A DNA stretch of 64,000 bases from Thereva unica (GCA_949987705.1 OX465281.1:6116001-6180000), one strand, 5' to 3'; counted from the first letter of the stretch, positions 11,681 to 22,650 are shown. Numbers and translations: made by a program. Notes: generated by a model from the sequence alone, not told the origin.

Positions 11681-11950
11681 TGTCAATAATTAATTACGAT
11701 CAGCAATTATTGGTACCATCAGCAATAATTATTACCTGCTTGCACATTGATTCTCGAGTATTGCTTCTTGGCCTGTTCAAGGTTCAATTCTTGAGCTTTG
11801 ATGTGTAAGCAAATAATTTTGTATATAAAAGAAGAAACAATTAAATTAAATTATTCAGTCATTAACAGTCAAAGACTTTTTATTTTTTATATACACAGTG
11901 TGAGGCTGCACTGAGAAGTCAATTAAATAGATAAAACAATCTAATTTTCA
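11681..11950 (+). repeat. Probable LTR with promoter
   Basis: Bounded by TGTC on the left and CA on the right, and followed directly by TTGGTGACCCCGACGTGATC, which has the form of a primer-binding site and leader of an LTR retroelement. Inside are a TATA box (TATATAAAA at 11822) and an insect initiator (TCAGTC at 11855), 33 bases apart, as expected for polymerase II. No second copy is seen, so the left edge is an estimate. Confidence 0.55.
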
Positions 11951-11970
11951 TTGGTGACCCCGACGTGATC
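11951..11970 (+). promoter_or_regulatory. Primer-binding-site-like sequence
   Basis: Begins directly after the CA end of the LTR-like block and contains TGGTGACCCCGACGTGATC. Position and sequence type fit a minus-strand primer site of an LTR retroelement. It is followed within about 40 bases by envelope sequence instead of gag. Confidence 0.5.
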
Positions 11971-11994
11971 GTCATTTAATACGGCCTCTTTTAT

Positions 11995-12680
11995 GGATAA
12001 AGATGTTAATGATTTGAATTTGACTTTTAAGACATATCCACAAACTGCTACTACATATCACCAATAGAGTGAATAAATATGCACCTCAAATAGACCCTAG
12101 TGATGACCCCAATACCTCCTCTCAACCACTTGGATCAATCCATGCATGCATGAAGCCATATCTGACAAATCATAAAACACCGTACGAGATCCAAATGTGT
12201 GATATAGGAAGTTCTGATCCTTGCATAACATATTATTTGAATTATCAAAGATCATCAATCTTCTCAAGAATTAAACGCGGTTTATTCGACTTCATGACAG
12301 ACTTGATATACAAACCTTTATTTGAGATGGCTAGTGAGAAGGATGTATTAGCGTTAGTATATGCAATGCAGAACACTACCGACAGAATAATAGAAAAAAT
12401 GAACAAGCATATATCTATGACAAATGCAAATACAGCTGATATTATCAAACTTGGAAACGTTACACATCAGAGTATAGAAGCAATCAAATTATGTATTAAG
12501 AACTGATGTCACAAGGCATCAAGTTATTCTCACTGAGCACATTAATACATTTAATAATTTTACCGTGTCATTAACACATGCTAATACATTTGCTATGTTA
12601 CATACTATTTTAGATAGGAACTGCGATATACTCCTTCAGAAGTTAAAATCACTCTCAATCACATTCGAGATGTTATATTA
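11995..12680 (+). pseudogene. F-like envelope glycoprotein, copy 3 (fragment)
   Basis: This piece aligns with 26.64-27.26 kb of the longer copy: the region before the internal cleavage site, a basic KR-G cleavage site with a phenylalanine-rich fusion-peptide-like stretch (about 12270-12330), and the following heptad-repeat region with the shared phrase ITNANTADIIKLGN-like segment (here SMTNANTADIIKLGN). A stop lies near 12066, a frame break near 12500, and the similarity ends near 12680. The copy starts immediately after the LTR and primer-site sequence, with no gag or pol between. Part of the Env family; non-functional. Confidence 0.65.
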
Positions 12681-12715
12681 ATTTTTATATATTTATTGTT
12701 TTATAAATGTTATGG

Positions 12716-12823
12716 ACCGGGGAGGACAGCGGGGACAACACCACCGTTGAGGATCCGGATGAACACTATTTAACCGGCGAGTCCCACAACTCCTCCACCC
12801 CGGACAATCTTGATTTGGATTAA
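12716..12823 (+). pseudogene. Acidic small gene X, C-terminal end, copy 1
   Basis: An open frame ending in TAA at 12821-12823 encodes an acidic, Thr/Ser-rich end with the final residues TPDNLDLD. The same end occurs at 34.0 kb and, with one change, at 20.7 kb. The upstream part is replaced by envelope copy 3. I do not recognise the family. The next plus-strand poly(A) signal is AATAAA near 12866, and the neighbouring minus-strand gene converges on it. Confidence 0.45.
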
Positions 12824-13150
12824 GTCCGGGGATGGACAGAATCCCAAAAAAAAAATTTATGGTACCAATAAAAAAAATTTTTTTTTGAATTCTTTTCTTT
12901 TATTTTGTAGTTTGTTTTTTTTTTTGTTTTTCAGCTTGACTAGGGGCGCCTGGGGGTTCTTGCTTTTAGGTGAGTATTGTGGTACCGCCGCTGGGGCGTG
13001 CGGCAAAGGGTTTATAGGATGTTTTATGGGATTGGCGTAGCGCAGGTGAGATCTTTCTGGCGATCTCTTCAACCCTTTTGTATGAAGGTGGGTTGATAGA
13101 GTGAGGCGTAGATACGCATTATAAGGCGGCGTGGTGTATGGCGGTATGGC
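12740..13150 (+). repeat. Dispersed block A, copy 1
   Basis: Closely matches 34010-34352 and, in its second half, 28595-29040. It contains the gene X end, poly(A) signals on both strands (AATAAA near 12866 on plus and its complement TTTATTT near 12900), a pyrimidine tract ending in AG, the phrase GTGGTACCGCCGCTGGGGCG, and the segment leading to the stop of the minus-strand Env tail. The block therefore looks like a convergent gene junction repeated as a unit. Confidence 0.65.
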
Positions 13151-13158
13151 GGCCCGAT

Positions 13159-13590
13159 TTACCCTATGGTTATTGGGGTCCCAGGCCCTGGTTGTACTAA
13201 TTGGATGCTGGTGACCCTGGGTAATGTGTGTGAGCGCCTGAGCGGCCTGGGTTCTGAGAGTTCTGCCGTGGCTGCGTTGTGTGTTGGTTCCGGTTGCATT
13301 GGGACCCCTACTGGAGCCATTTGGCCCTCGGAGGTGGTTCTCTCATCCGGAGGACTTGCATTTCCGGACCTTCTAGGACATGCAGAACGGGCTATAGTCG
13401 CTAGTAACGGTATGCTTTTGTAACATGTATACCCTATGAGAACGATTATTAGGATGCCGCTGAGTGAGATGGCGGCCGTTGAATGGGTGTGAGTTCGTTC
13501 CCATGTTAAGTGGTTCAACAGCGAGTAGATATCCTTCAGGGGCTTCGTGCCTTCCTGGATAATCTTGTTCGTTAGATATTCTTTTCATTT
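13159..13590 (-). pseudogene. Env-like C-terminal end on the minus strand
   Basis: Read on the minus strand, this frame gives a polar pre-anchor stretch, one clear hydrophobic segment (about 13405-13465, ISLSGILIIVLIGY), then a Ser/Pro-rich cytoplasmic tail with the basic phrase RRSHTLPR and the final residues GTPITIG. This is the layout of the C-terminus of a retroviral-type Env protein. The stop is at 13159-13161. Upstream a TGA near 13577 breaks the frame. The last 12-13 codons recur at about 29000-29035 in block A copy 2. It is convergent with gene X. Env is inferred from the layout, not from a diagnostic motif. Confidence 0.45.
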
Positions 13591-13810
13591 AGTAGAATCG
13601 TTTTAGCTATAGTAAAAATCCCTTTTCCACTAGACTGCAATAACGTCGGGCAAATTTTTGACTTATCTTCACTCAAATAGATTCTGGTAGATTGGAACAT
13701 GGATAACTAAGGAAGTATTAGTTTGTGGTTCAGGATATTCCACTTCGTATTACGCCAGTTAACCTTGTGGCAACCGACAAAATTAAAGAAAATCAGCCAA
13801 ATACGGCAAA

Positions 13811-13990
13811 ATGGGATTCGCAGACACGAAGATAGAGGAAAAGATCTTCCTTAACTCGGGATCAGCGAGCAGCGCGTCCAGCGCCACATACTCCGCAACA
13901 CACATCGTTGGAGCCATCTCAGGAACCGTGGGCCTAGTAGTAATGTTTTTAGTAGCTTATTACTTAATATATCAATATAAATATCAGTAA
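13811..13990 (+). CDS. Small single-pass membrane protein, copy 2 (intact)
   Basis: ATG at 13811, TAA at 13988-13990, 59 residues. The N-terminus is short and acidic (MGFADTKIEEK), followed by a Ser/Ala/Thr-rich stretch, then one membrane helix of about 22 residues rich in Gly, Val and Leu, and a short Tyr-rich tail. No signal peptide is evident, so a type III or tail-anchored layout is likely. Copy 1 at 8350-8490 is about 95% identical at DNA level but frameshifted. Upstream in the other copy it overlaps a basic ORF, as in a compact virus-like genome. Too short for prediction by length alone; the two copies and the intact frame support it. Confidence 0.5.
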   Translation: MGFADTKIEEKIFLNSGSASSASSATYSATHIVGAISGTVGLVVMFLVAYYLIYQYKYQ

Positions 13991-14059
13991 CCGACTTGAC
14001 AGTCACGTATCGACCTGAAGGTCTATTTCCCATTATTATTATTTTGAATATTCCCAACC

Positions 14060-14686
14060 GCGATGGTTTATGTAAAAGAAGCTGATGGCTTGTGCTATCT
14101 TAGCTTGTTTCGCGCTATTATGCGCAGTTTCCGGCATTATACGACTTGCAAAACATTCGTTCGACGTTAGGTTTATACCCGACGACGGTTCGCGAAGTTT
14201 TCGCAGTATTGTACGCCACAATTCCGAAGGACTGTTACATTTGTAAAATATCAAAAGATACCATTTCGGCTCCGTATACCATGAGTACGAAGATGCCGTG
14301 GTAATTTTCTCCGAGATTTTCCCTACAACTATGTTAAATGACATGCGAATCGGAGCTGAAACCGAGGTATCACCTGAAGAGATCGCCGACACCACACAAG
14401 TCCAACAATTAGTAGCTTTAGCCCGCAATACTAAGTTGAATGTCGACTCAATAGCTACCGGACATCGGTAGCCAAATCGCAAGAGACATGGTAATAGACA
14501 ATGAAGCTTATAGAGACGTAGTGTGTTCGAAAGTGTTTTCTAAGATGACCAAATCTATCTAAGGATACCTTAGGGGTTTATGAACAATCGCTAATAGCTA
14601 ACGACTTTCCAGAGCTTGCACCGCATATTGTATTCCGGAACCACGTTGAAAATCCACATGCTTTTGCGCCGCCTCAAGAGAAATAA
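14060..14686 (+). pseudogene. Possible negative-strand RNA virus nucleoprotein remnant
   Basis: A plus-strand frame open from about 14074 to 14470, apart from one TAA at 14238-14240, continues in other frames to a stop at 14684-14686 after frame changes near 14470 and 14565. It has an alpha-helical, Ala/Leu-rich first part, a central GSVYHEYED segment, and an end with the phrase NDFPELAPHIVF. The overall style suggests a nucleoprotein from the Mononegavirales/Chuviridae range, which is a common type of insect endogenous viral element, but I see no single diagnostic motif. A chuvirus-like glycoprotein lies 3.7 kb downstream on the same strand, which fits but does not prove it. The long minus-strand frame here (14039-14482) is a shadow. 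Confidence 0.35.
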
Positions 14687-14754
14687 TGAGAGAGTACATT
14701 TACCAACTTAAGTATTGGTGGTGCTAAAACTTATGTACCATTCTGAGTAGTTAC

Positions 14755-15021
14755 AAGACGGTAATTAAAAGTTTTAAAATTAAAGATGAGGCTGCCAATA
14801 GAAGCTTTTGGCGAGTGGAAGATAGTTTTGGGCCCTCTTCGCTTGTTAATGGAGCCCATTGGCAACGCCGGCTTGGGAGAGGTGGACTGGGAAGCTCTGG
14901 AGCCATCGGCGAGTTCCTTGAAGAGGCCGAGGCAGAGCCGCCTGATGAGCTAGTTGCCGAAGAGGAAAACACGGTAGAGGTGTTGGACGAGAATCCTCAG
15001 AGAGACTTCTGTAAAGTTTAA
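14755..15021 (+). CDS. Acid-tailed ORF, unrecognised
   Basis: About 85 codons on the plus strand, open from 14755, with a Gly/Arg-rich middle and a strongly acidic end (repeated Glu, Asp, Val). It follows the nucleoprotein-like remnant by about 70 bases. No family recognised; could be a further piece of the same insertion. Confidence 0.25.
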   Translation, partial: KTVIKSFKIKDEAANRSFWRVEDSFGPSSLVNGAHWQRRLGRGGLGSSGAIGEFLEEAEAEPPDELVAEEENTVEVLDENPQRDFCKV

Positions 15022-16990
15022 ATTTTTTATTTGATGCAAATGATTCACATGCAACATTTGTCCACTAGATACTAAAACTCAATTATTGTTCAAGTTAAAA
15101 CCAGACTTTGATTTGAGTCTGGGCAGTTTTTATAACAGCCAAATTTTTGTACGAAATAGACAAAGCCACATCTATGCCAAACCAGGACATGGTGAGCAAA
15201 TGCTATTTCGTTATTTCTTTGGGTGTGGGTATTTAACAAAATAAAACTTCAGAACGGAGTCGAGTGCCACAGGATGCTTCGTAATAACTGAGTTAAGAGT
15301 CCCTTCTTATCCCGTTGTCCTGTTGGGTAGTAGGTGGTTGCCAAGCCACTGTTGTACCTGTAGTTATACTCGGAGCGAGTGTTCCTTCGAAGCAAGGGAA
15401 CAAGAGTGGCCATCTCTGATTTGGGCTTCGTTGATGCTTTCCAAAAATGCCGAGTTCTAATGTTTGTTCAGGTTGTCTTGATGTGTAGGCGCATGATATA
15501 GAGCCAGAAAAAACTTCTCATTGTCCTTTTCAATATCCTTAGGTGATGTTGAGTGATCTATGAATATTGCTGATTTTCTATAAAGAGCAACTTCGTCGTC
15601 GCCTGGTCCTAAGTCCAGGGTGTGAAAGGAGGTTGCCGGAGGAGGTTGCCGAACTGACCAGAATCAGGAAACCGACGAAACTAGGTAAGAGGCCGCGTTT
15701 TTTATAGCAGCACCCACAGCAGCGTATCCGTTGCGGAGACGTCCTGATCGGACCGCCAGCTAACGAATCAAAGAGGAAGAAGAAAGAAGCCGTAAAGAGC
15801 ATAGCGGTGTCAACTTCGCACTTTCCATGTATCGTCGGAGAATTTATGTAGAAGGACGATCGTCTTGGCAAATGGAAGCTTCTGAAGTGCTGCACCGAAA
15901 ACAATTTAGTCTCCAACTTCCCACGACTTCATGAAGTACATGTTAATAGATGATGATGCCAATCCAATGGGAAGAACTATCAGGTCCCCATCTTCCTCAA
16001 CTATTGCTTCTGTTGAATGTACAGCAGCTTTTTTCAAACCGCACCTTATAAAAGTGCCTGACAATTAAATAGGTTCAAGTGTAAATAGAGCGTTTTTTGC
16101 AGTATCCTTTAATTGATCGTTTGATATTAAGATGTGATAAAAACCGTTTTTGAGGTCAGCCGATATTTAATCTCAGCTCACCCTTAATATTGATACTTCA
16201 GTGATTAGAAGAAGGCTAATTAAGTACAATTTGATAGCATATCCCAATTTAACTCACAGGCTTTGGTATAAACTGCTTTTTGCTAGATCGGCTCTTGAAC
16301 TTTGTGATCGACTTGTTTAGAGCTATTTTGGAAAAGTTAGCTTCAAACAAGATACTTCTCAAATGCTACAGTTCTTGTAGGGTTTGATCATCTTGAAGGC
16401 TTATTTCAGTCGTCCCTACGTTCTGCTAGTTCTTTCCAGTTTTTTATATCTTCTTACAGATAATTTAAACTTTGCTCGATTAAACCCAAACGTTTCGCTA
16501 TACCGGTATGTTTCTAAGCTTTCTCATATTGTAATCAAAAAGTGACTATACCCTCTCAATTCTCTTTACAGTTGGAGTTTCCGATACTTTCTATTAAAAA
16601 TTCAGATAATTACAATCGGCGGTGGGCGCGTAGAGATTTTACAAATCAGTGGGTTGATTGAGCGTTCGATCGCGGCGGGCGGAAAAATAGAAATATTTGA
16701 TAATAAATAAATAGAAATATTTGATAAAGTGACGATCCCTTCAAGATTTTTGTTATTAAGTGTTTTGAATATACAAAAAATAAAAGTGTGTTATATAACA
16801 TTACAAGGGGCAAGCGCCTTGCTTGCTGCTGATTTATGATCGCCGGGTGGAGTACTGAGTAAAATGGTGAAGTTGATGGTGATCTATTGATAAATTAATT
16901 AATTGATCAATAATTGTATGATAAATGTTTATCAATCTATGGTAGGTGTTTATATTCCCAAATTTCTCATCATAATATAATTCACATGTG
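15022..16990. other. Stretch without a recognised gene
   Basis: No supported coding sequence on either strand. A short tandem duplication (AATAGAAATATTTGATAA twice) lies at about 16688-16728, just upstream of the promoter of the polymerase-like fragment. Confidence 0.35.
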
Positions 16991-17007
16991 AGAAGGTGAG
17001 CGCCAGG

Positions 17008-17041
17008 TATAAAATCAGGGCTGCAAGCTGGGTTATCCATT
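17008..17041 (+). promoter_or_regulatory. TATA-type promoter of the polymerase-like fragment
   Basis: TATAAAA at 17008-17014 with a pyrimidine-rich TTCATCC about 33 bases downstream, 80 bases before the ATG at 17123. The preceding GCCAGG also precedes the TATA box at 22589. Confidence 0.45.
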
Positions 17042-17122
17042 CATCCAAAGTATTCAAAGTGAATAGTAAAAACATCGTGCAATTGGAAGTTAGTACCCCG
17101 AATAATTGAATAGTTAGCGAAA

Positions 17123-17459
17123 ATGGCTCCAGTGAGTGAATTAATTGATAGCGCTAAATCGGCTTTTAATGCCGCACAACATAACCATGAATTAATTGAA
17201 CAAAGAGTGCGGTAAGAGCTTGAGATTCTTAAATCGATTTTTAAAGAATACCGCATCGACAAGCGAGCGCCATCACGTGGGTAATGGTATAAACCTCATA
17301 CAAAGTTACCGTACCGAGCTGAAACATTCGCGATTAGTGAAAGGTGCAGGCTTGCCCCAAAAACGAGCCAACTGGCGTTCAACCAGAGTGAAATGGATAG
17401 ATGTACAATCAGCCTTTAAAGCGGAGTTATCAAAACTTTTTAAAAGCCTTTTAAAGTGA
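17123..17459 (+). pseudogene. N-terminal fragment resembling a Polinton/adintovirus-type DNA polymerase protein
   Basis: Starting from ATG 17123, three short frames in turn give an N-terminal helix (ending at TAA about 17212), a middle part with the phrase FKEYRIDKRAPS, and an end with the phrase RANWRSTRVKWIDVQSAF. These phrases match my recollection of the N-terminal region of virus-like family B DNA polymerase proteins common in arthropod genomes; that assignment is from memory, not from a search. At least two frameshifts break it and it stops after about 110 residues, far short of a polymerase (usually over 1000). It has its own TATA promoter. No polymerase catalytic motif is present. Confidence 0.4.
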
Positions 17460-18347
17460 GTTTTGATAACAGAATGTGCGCGTTGTTTTTTCGAATAGTT
17501 AGAATTTAGCGTGGGAAAACAACGAAGGCAAAAAAAGTCTTCATCAGATCTCTAATTCAAGAACTAAACTGTAAAAGCTAGGAAGAAATTGCGATCAGTT
17601 CTTGAGTTACCATTGTCGCGTTCAAGTGTTAGAGTCAAAATGTCTTAAGCGGGCCACTAAAAATCGACTATTAGATATTATTATATCTATTAAGATACAG
17701 TGAAATTAGTGATTTGTGAATTATGTGAACTGTGAATTATAAACAACTGAAGAAGAAAAAAGTGGTGAGTGAAGTTTGAAAAAAATCGAATGCAATATCC
17801 TCTAGTACTATTTCATATTTCCTATAACAATTTTTTAATGCAATATGACAAAAAAGTGCAATATGATGAAAAAGTGAATTTAGCTACAGTTTTCAGATTG
17901 CTATATGAAAATTTCAAATATTTTCTACTTTCCAAATTATTTTCCATATTTTCATTTTTTGGGTGGCGCGTGAATTTTCCAGAAGCAAGTCACCCACATT
18001 CATCAACAAAATGGCATTCGTTCTATAATTTTAGTGTAAAATCCCTGCAATGTTTCAATTTTAAAGTACATATTTAATTCTTTTTTATTTTCAGGTATGA
18101 ATTTCTTGTTGTTTTTTGTTGTGTAGTGCTGTCCCTTAACTTGTGTGTTTTTTGTTTGTACTTTTTGTATTCATTTATGTAGTTTTGTTGATTTTCAATA
18201 AAGTGAAGGACTTAACAATTCTAATACAGAAATATTACATTTAATATTATTTCCAAAGTTCTTATTCAGTATTTTGCGTTGTATTTTCTTACTGTAGTCT
18301 CTTCTCACAGACATTTACCGTTTGATCTTATCTACGAACAAAGAACA
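17460..18347. other. AT-rich stretch without a recognised gene
   Basis: Contains one 102-codon plus-strand frame (17769-18077) of no recognisable family. Otherwise AT-rich. Confidence 0.3.
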
Positions 18348-20385
18348 ATGAGGATTATACATATACCTTGGTGTTTGTCTCTTAGTTCTAATCTCTACCA
18401 GGATTAGTAATTCCGAATTTACTACAGGAGATCTTGAAGGCTTCTTGTGTGATGTAAAAGGGGCCAAAATTACGTCCTACTCTCTCCTTGATGTCAAAGA
18501 TTGTGCAAATCCTACTAAAAAAAATCAGAGAAATCTCAACTCAGATTTCAAGTGATTCAATCTGCAGATCCTACAAGTCCACGTCTATCAATGCCAGATT
18601 ACTGTCAAGAGGCATATCTCCTACTGAGGCATGCATAGCCATTCATCAGTTGTCAAGAATTTCTACCATGAATATAACGAAATGCTATCTCGCAGTGAGT
18701 GTATGGATATGCATACACAGAAATGGTTCCGCTACAAGGGTACTACTATTAATAACCTACCTAAAAATGCTTCAAAGTCAACATCTATGATGTTGGCAGG
18801 ATTTAGATCAGTAGATGGTTCTTGTAGTGGAGGATCCTATACTGACCCTTTGGGTACATGGCATGGTGTTACAGTAGACGCAACAGTAACTATCAATCTT
18901 CACGATTATCAGACTGTAGCTAATGTTATTGACAACAATGTACACTTAAGAACTGGGATCTCCTGTCCTTATAGAGAAGGTTACTGTAATGATGCGTATG
19001 CAGGTACCACTATCTGGACTGTTGGTGAGCACGGTGATTGTGGGATTCATGGGTCTGAAGTAATCTGGGAGGGCAGAGGTACAAAAGTAACATATTCTAC
19101 TGATTTGCAGCCCAAGACAACAATATATACTGCTCGTACAGATAAACAACTATTCGCATTGACTCAAGAAAAGTCTGAATACTTGTGTGGAGGGTCTGTT
19201 ATTGCTTACCAAACTGATTTACCAAAGATATACATCGTTGAATACGACACAGATAGGTCATTCATCTTTCGCAAGGCCCAATATAGTCCCACAAAACATG
19301 AATCTATTCACATACATATGTGAATGCCAAGGATGTTTACATAGAGCAACATATAAGGCACCAAATGGAAAACCCCTGGGAGAGTACAGTCATCAACAAA
19401 TGTCTTGTGGAAAAACAGACTCTGCACAACCTACTGGGCTCTGCTATGATTGACGCTACAGCCTTTGCATACAATTTCAAGAAAATGCCGGGATATGCCG
19501 CTAATGTCCTTGGCGAAATTGTCCATCTAATTCGGTGCGTCCCTGTTCCAGTTACTAAGAGAGATACTAATGGTGAATGTTCTAACGAATTCCCAGTCAC
19601 CTATGACAATAAGTCTTACTTCCTGACACCTCGGAACAGACTTCTAATCAAAGTAGATACTCAAATAGAGTGTTTGTCGGTAATGCCTGCAGGGTATAAT
19701 GATGGATGGGAAGTGGTTTGTAGCATCTCCGCAACTCCATATGTTAAATTCCCCAAATGTACTGACCCCCGATAATTCAAACGTATGGGAATACCACGAT
19801 CCAGGAAAACTTTCTCGGAATGGCTTGTATACGGAAAATGATCTTAAAAACTTCCAAGATCAAATGATGTTTACACTTGAACGTTCTCAAATAACCAACA
19901 CGATCATAAATGGCGCCATGAGAGACGATTTCAATAACCAAGGCTTGAACGTGAACAATTTGGTTACCCCAGAATACATAGAAAGCAAGGTATCAGGATT
20001 CTTCTCAAGTGTTTGGAACTACTTTACGAAGTTCGGTATAAATGTCGCAGCTCTAATGGGTATTTACTGGATGTACAAGATGATTGACAAACTTCTTGAT
20101 GTAGGCTTCCATTGCATATCTTTGAGACAAGCTTTTGGATGGAGCTTCTATCTGTTAGCAGCTATAAGCACAGGGCTTACAAATCTATTTATGCACAAGC
20201 ATCAACGAAGAGAAACAGAGAGACAAAGAGAAAGAGATAATGATGAAAGGTTGGAAGTGATCGTTCCTACTGCTCCTCTTTCATCAGAACCTGTAACTCA
20301 GGAGCCCACTCCTAGAGAAGAGCAAGACCAGCCACAAGCTCGCTTGTATCCTCTTATTCCATCAGGATATAACCCTACTGCATAA
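18348..20385 (+). pseudogene. Chuvirus-like envelope glycoprotein, frameshifted
   Basis: A near full-length glycoprotein can be followed from ATG 18348 (hydrophobic signal-like start, then the phrase SYSLLDVKDC) through several frames: 18370-18553, 18631-19323, 19320-19775 and 19699-20385. It is Cys-rich, with blocks ISCPYREGYC and YLCGG in the ecto-domain, and ends with an amphipathic stretch, one or two hydrophobic segments (about 20030-20180) and a charged tail. This arrangement matches glycoproteins of Chuviridae, which insect BEL/Pao-type elements are known to have captured. At least three frame breaks (near 18355, 18555-18631, 19320 and 19740) mean it does not encode a whole protein. 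No flanking polymerase or matching LTRs are seen. Confidence 0.6.
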
Positions 20386-20496
20386 TAGTGCATTACTTTT
20401 TAGTTATTATAAATGCCATATGTACTAAATTTCTAGACTTTAGTTCAATCTCATTTTTACTTACTAACAATATCAACAAGGAGAAAGCTCTATTCG

Positions 20497-20733
20497 ATGA
20501 GGCCCATCACCCATGCCTTGGGGACCTGGAACCCCTTCGCTAGAGTTGCGGCCAAAACTCCCCGGACCGGGGAGTCAGATGAAGGGGACAGCAGCAGCAC
20601 TGAAGAAGGCGACGACAACAACACTCCCCGTTCAGGAGTGAGGGGAAGAAGTGAACACTCCTCGGGCCGAGGAGTCCGGTAGTTCCCCCACCCCGGACAA
20701 TCTCGGACTGGATTGACTCCGGGGTCGGTTTGT
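20497..20733 (+). pseudogene. Acidic small gene X, copy 2
   Basis: The frame from 20497 contains the family phrase TWNPFARVA and then TGESDEGD, matching PWNPIADA and TGE in the other copies. After a frame change it reaches the shared end (TPDNLGLD, stop near 20716). AATAAA follows at about 20752. It lies right after the chuvirus-like glycoprotein, and the GC-rich sequence contrasts with the AT-rich flanks. Confidence 0.45.
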
Positions 20734-20799
20734 GTAATTCTCCCCTTTTTTCAATAAAAAAATTCACGTCTTTTTATCAAGAACCCTAGACATCGAGGG

Positions 20800-22021
20800 A
20801 GAAACATTACACATCGCAGTCCTACGAGAATCTGCTGGAAAAGATTTGTGATCCCTTAAATTTGCCAATAGTGCCCGAGTTTGATAAATTGGACCAAATA
20901 ATCAATGACCTCCTGCCTACTGAAGTGGAGCCCTTGCCATCGCCGAAAGCAGAGCAATCGCCGCAGCCAGCTGTAAAAGTGCTAAAAAGACGCAAAAATA
21001 AAGTTCCCATAAGGGCAGTGTGCCATGAATCGAGTGAGACTGATGCAATTGAGCCAAAAACTTCACCTGTGCCAAAACGTTCCAGGAAGCATATGAGCCG
21101 CATCTACAAGCAGCACAATATGCGTTCAGGGAGCCCTTCATTCTCGGACTCGAGCTCCAGCAGCAGCGATGAAGAATCACCTGCGCCACCAAGCCAAAGA
21201 AGTACACCAAAGACACCTGATGGATCCAGCGCATCGCCGATCCCCATTAGCAATTCCTCGAGTTCCTCGAGCTCGGAGGAGGAATCTGAACCAGAATCGA
21301 CGCCGAAAAGAAGGAGAGAACGGCCGAGGGTCTTCCATCCATCCAAGTACATGCCCAAAAAGATGCTAAAGAAGGCGTCCAAGATGATTCCGCCGCCCAC
21401 CACCCCCACAAGTGACGACGCTGCCATATCTCTAACATGGGTATCGTATATCCAGACTCGTTTATAAAGGGCGCCCCCAGATTAAATAATGAAGCAGGCA
21501 AGGAAATTCGGCTGTGTGCTCACCTTCGTAAGGTAAACATCCTCGATTCAAGGAATCCGCAACCAATTATCAATGATGAAACCACCACCGATATCTACAT
21601 ACAGGACGCGAATCAGATGAAGAAATACGAGCAAATTTATGACCACCAAAAAGACAGGGGTGGCCGAATATTTAGCTGCCACGTCGATAAAAGGGAAGAG
21701 AAGAACATCAACAAAATTCGCAATAACACGCGTGCCCGTCTATTTACATTCCCGCAATCTGCGTTTTGTCTACACTACTTCACCTGCGCCTCCGAGTGCT
21801 CCCGGCTGCCTTCATCGCGCGAAAAGATATCGGACCTGCAGTGCTACATTGAGACAAGCAACAGGGACTGTACCCACTACATACTCTCCTCGCCCTACTG
21901 TGATGTGATCTTGCACAAGGACAACGTGGACCTTTGCATATCGCCATCGAAAAACATGGAGATGACCCACGCAATACTTATACCTAAGGAAGAGTTTGAT
22001 AATTCCCAAATCATTTGCTAA
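20800..22021 (+). pseudogene. Serine/acid-rich and Cys-rich protein in two overlapping frames, unrecognised
   Basis: The first frame (open from about 20786 to 21467) has a short helical start, basic patches (KRRKNK, KRSRK) and two Ser/Glu-rich low-complexity runs. The second frame (21437-22021, 194 residues) is a compact, Cys-rich domain with a KDRGGRIFSCHVDKREEKN phrase and an end FDNSQIIC. The frames overlap by 31 bases. Both are highly open and their compositions make sense, so one gene of about 390 residues with a frame break near 21430 is likely; overlapping genes are the alternative. AATAAA occurs near 22097. I do not recognise the family. The layout (acidic linker plus C-terminal Cys-rich domain) could suit a viral regulatory protein, but this is a guess. 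Confidence 0.4.
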
Positions 22022-22588
22022 TTTTTTTATTTTGTGAAAGTAAAACTAGCAGATAAGTCATTTGTACCACTTAAAATCGTTGGATCCCTTAAGCTTTAAA
22101 TAAATACATATATCTTAATTTGATTGTTTCGATTTTCATGCAATGTTGCGACTCTGTCGATTCGTATTTCTAGCTGAGCTGGAGCTAAAGATTGTATCGC
22201 TGTTTATTGCGACTCGATGAATGTTTCGTTGAGGGTCATCAAGACGAGTGGTTGCTATCACCACTCGAGAGGAAGCTGAGACAATTAATTGCAACTCGAG
22301 CGTTCCTATCGTTGTTTGTTGATGGGTCACCTCTAGATTGTAACGTGAAACGGACCACTCCAGATAGCGCGGCTCCGAAGGATGTGTGTGGGTACTTGAG
22401 AAAAGACTGTCGCCGCCGCTTGTTGCAACTCGACGGGTCTTATCGCCAAATGGGTCACGTTGAAAGAAGTGCCTTGTTTGCTGATGCCTGAGTGTAGGGT
22501 CACCTCTAGATATCGGAATTTTTATATGCATTTTACAACTCGTGCATCCGCAACTCAGTGTGGGTGAGTGGTTGTATGGGTGCCAGGG

Positions 22589-22626
22589 TATATAAAGTGA
22601 GAACCAGTTCTGGTCATTCATCAGTT
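22589..22626 (+). promoter_or_regulatory. TATA plus initiator promoter
   Basis: TATATAAAG at 22589 and TCAGTT at 22621, 32 bases apart, as in insect core promoters. The ATG of the acidic-repeat ORF follows at 22651, giving a leader of about 28 bases. Confidence 0.6.
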
Positions 22627-22650
22627 GTTTAGAACCCACATCTAAAAGCA

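Noticed and set aside
12857..13072. Minus-strand frame shared by block A copies (71 and 61 residues) as a conserved protein.
   Set aside because: Two frames are open at the same time over this DNA and both are conserved only because the DNA repeat is. It reaches into A/T runs that encode poly-Lys. Not enough to call a gene.
14039..14482. Minus-strand frame of 147 codons.
   Set aside because: The plus strand over the same bases gives a better composed protein with phrases of a folded domain; the minus frame has no motif.
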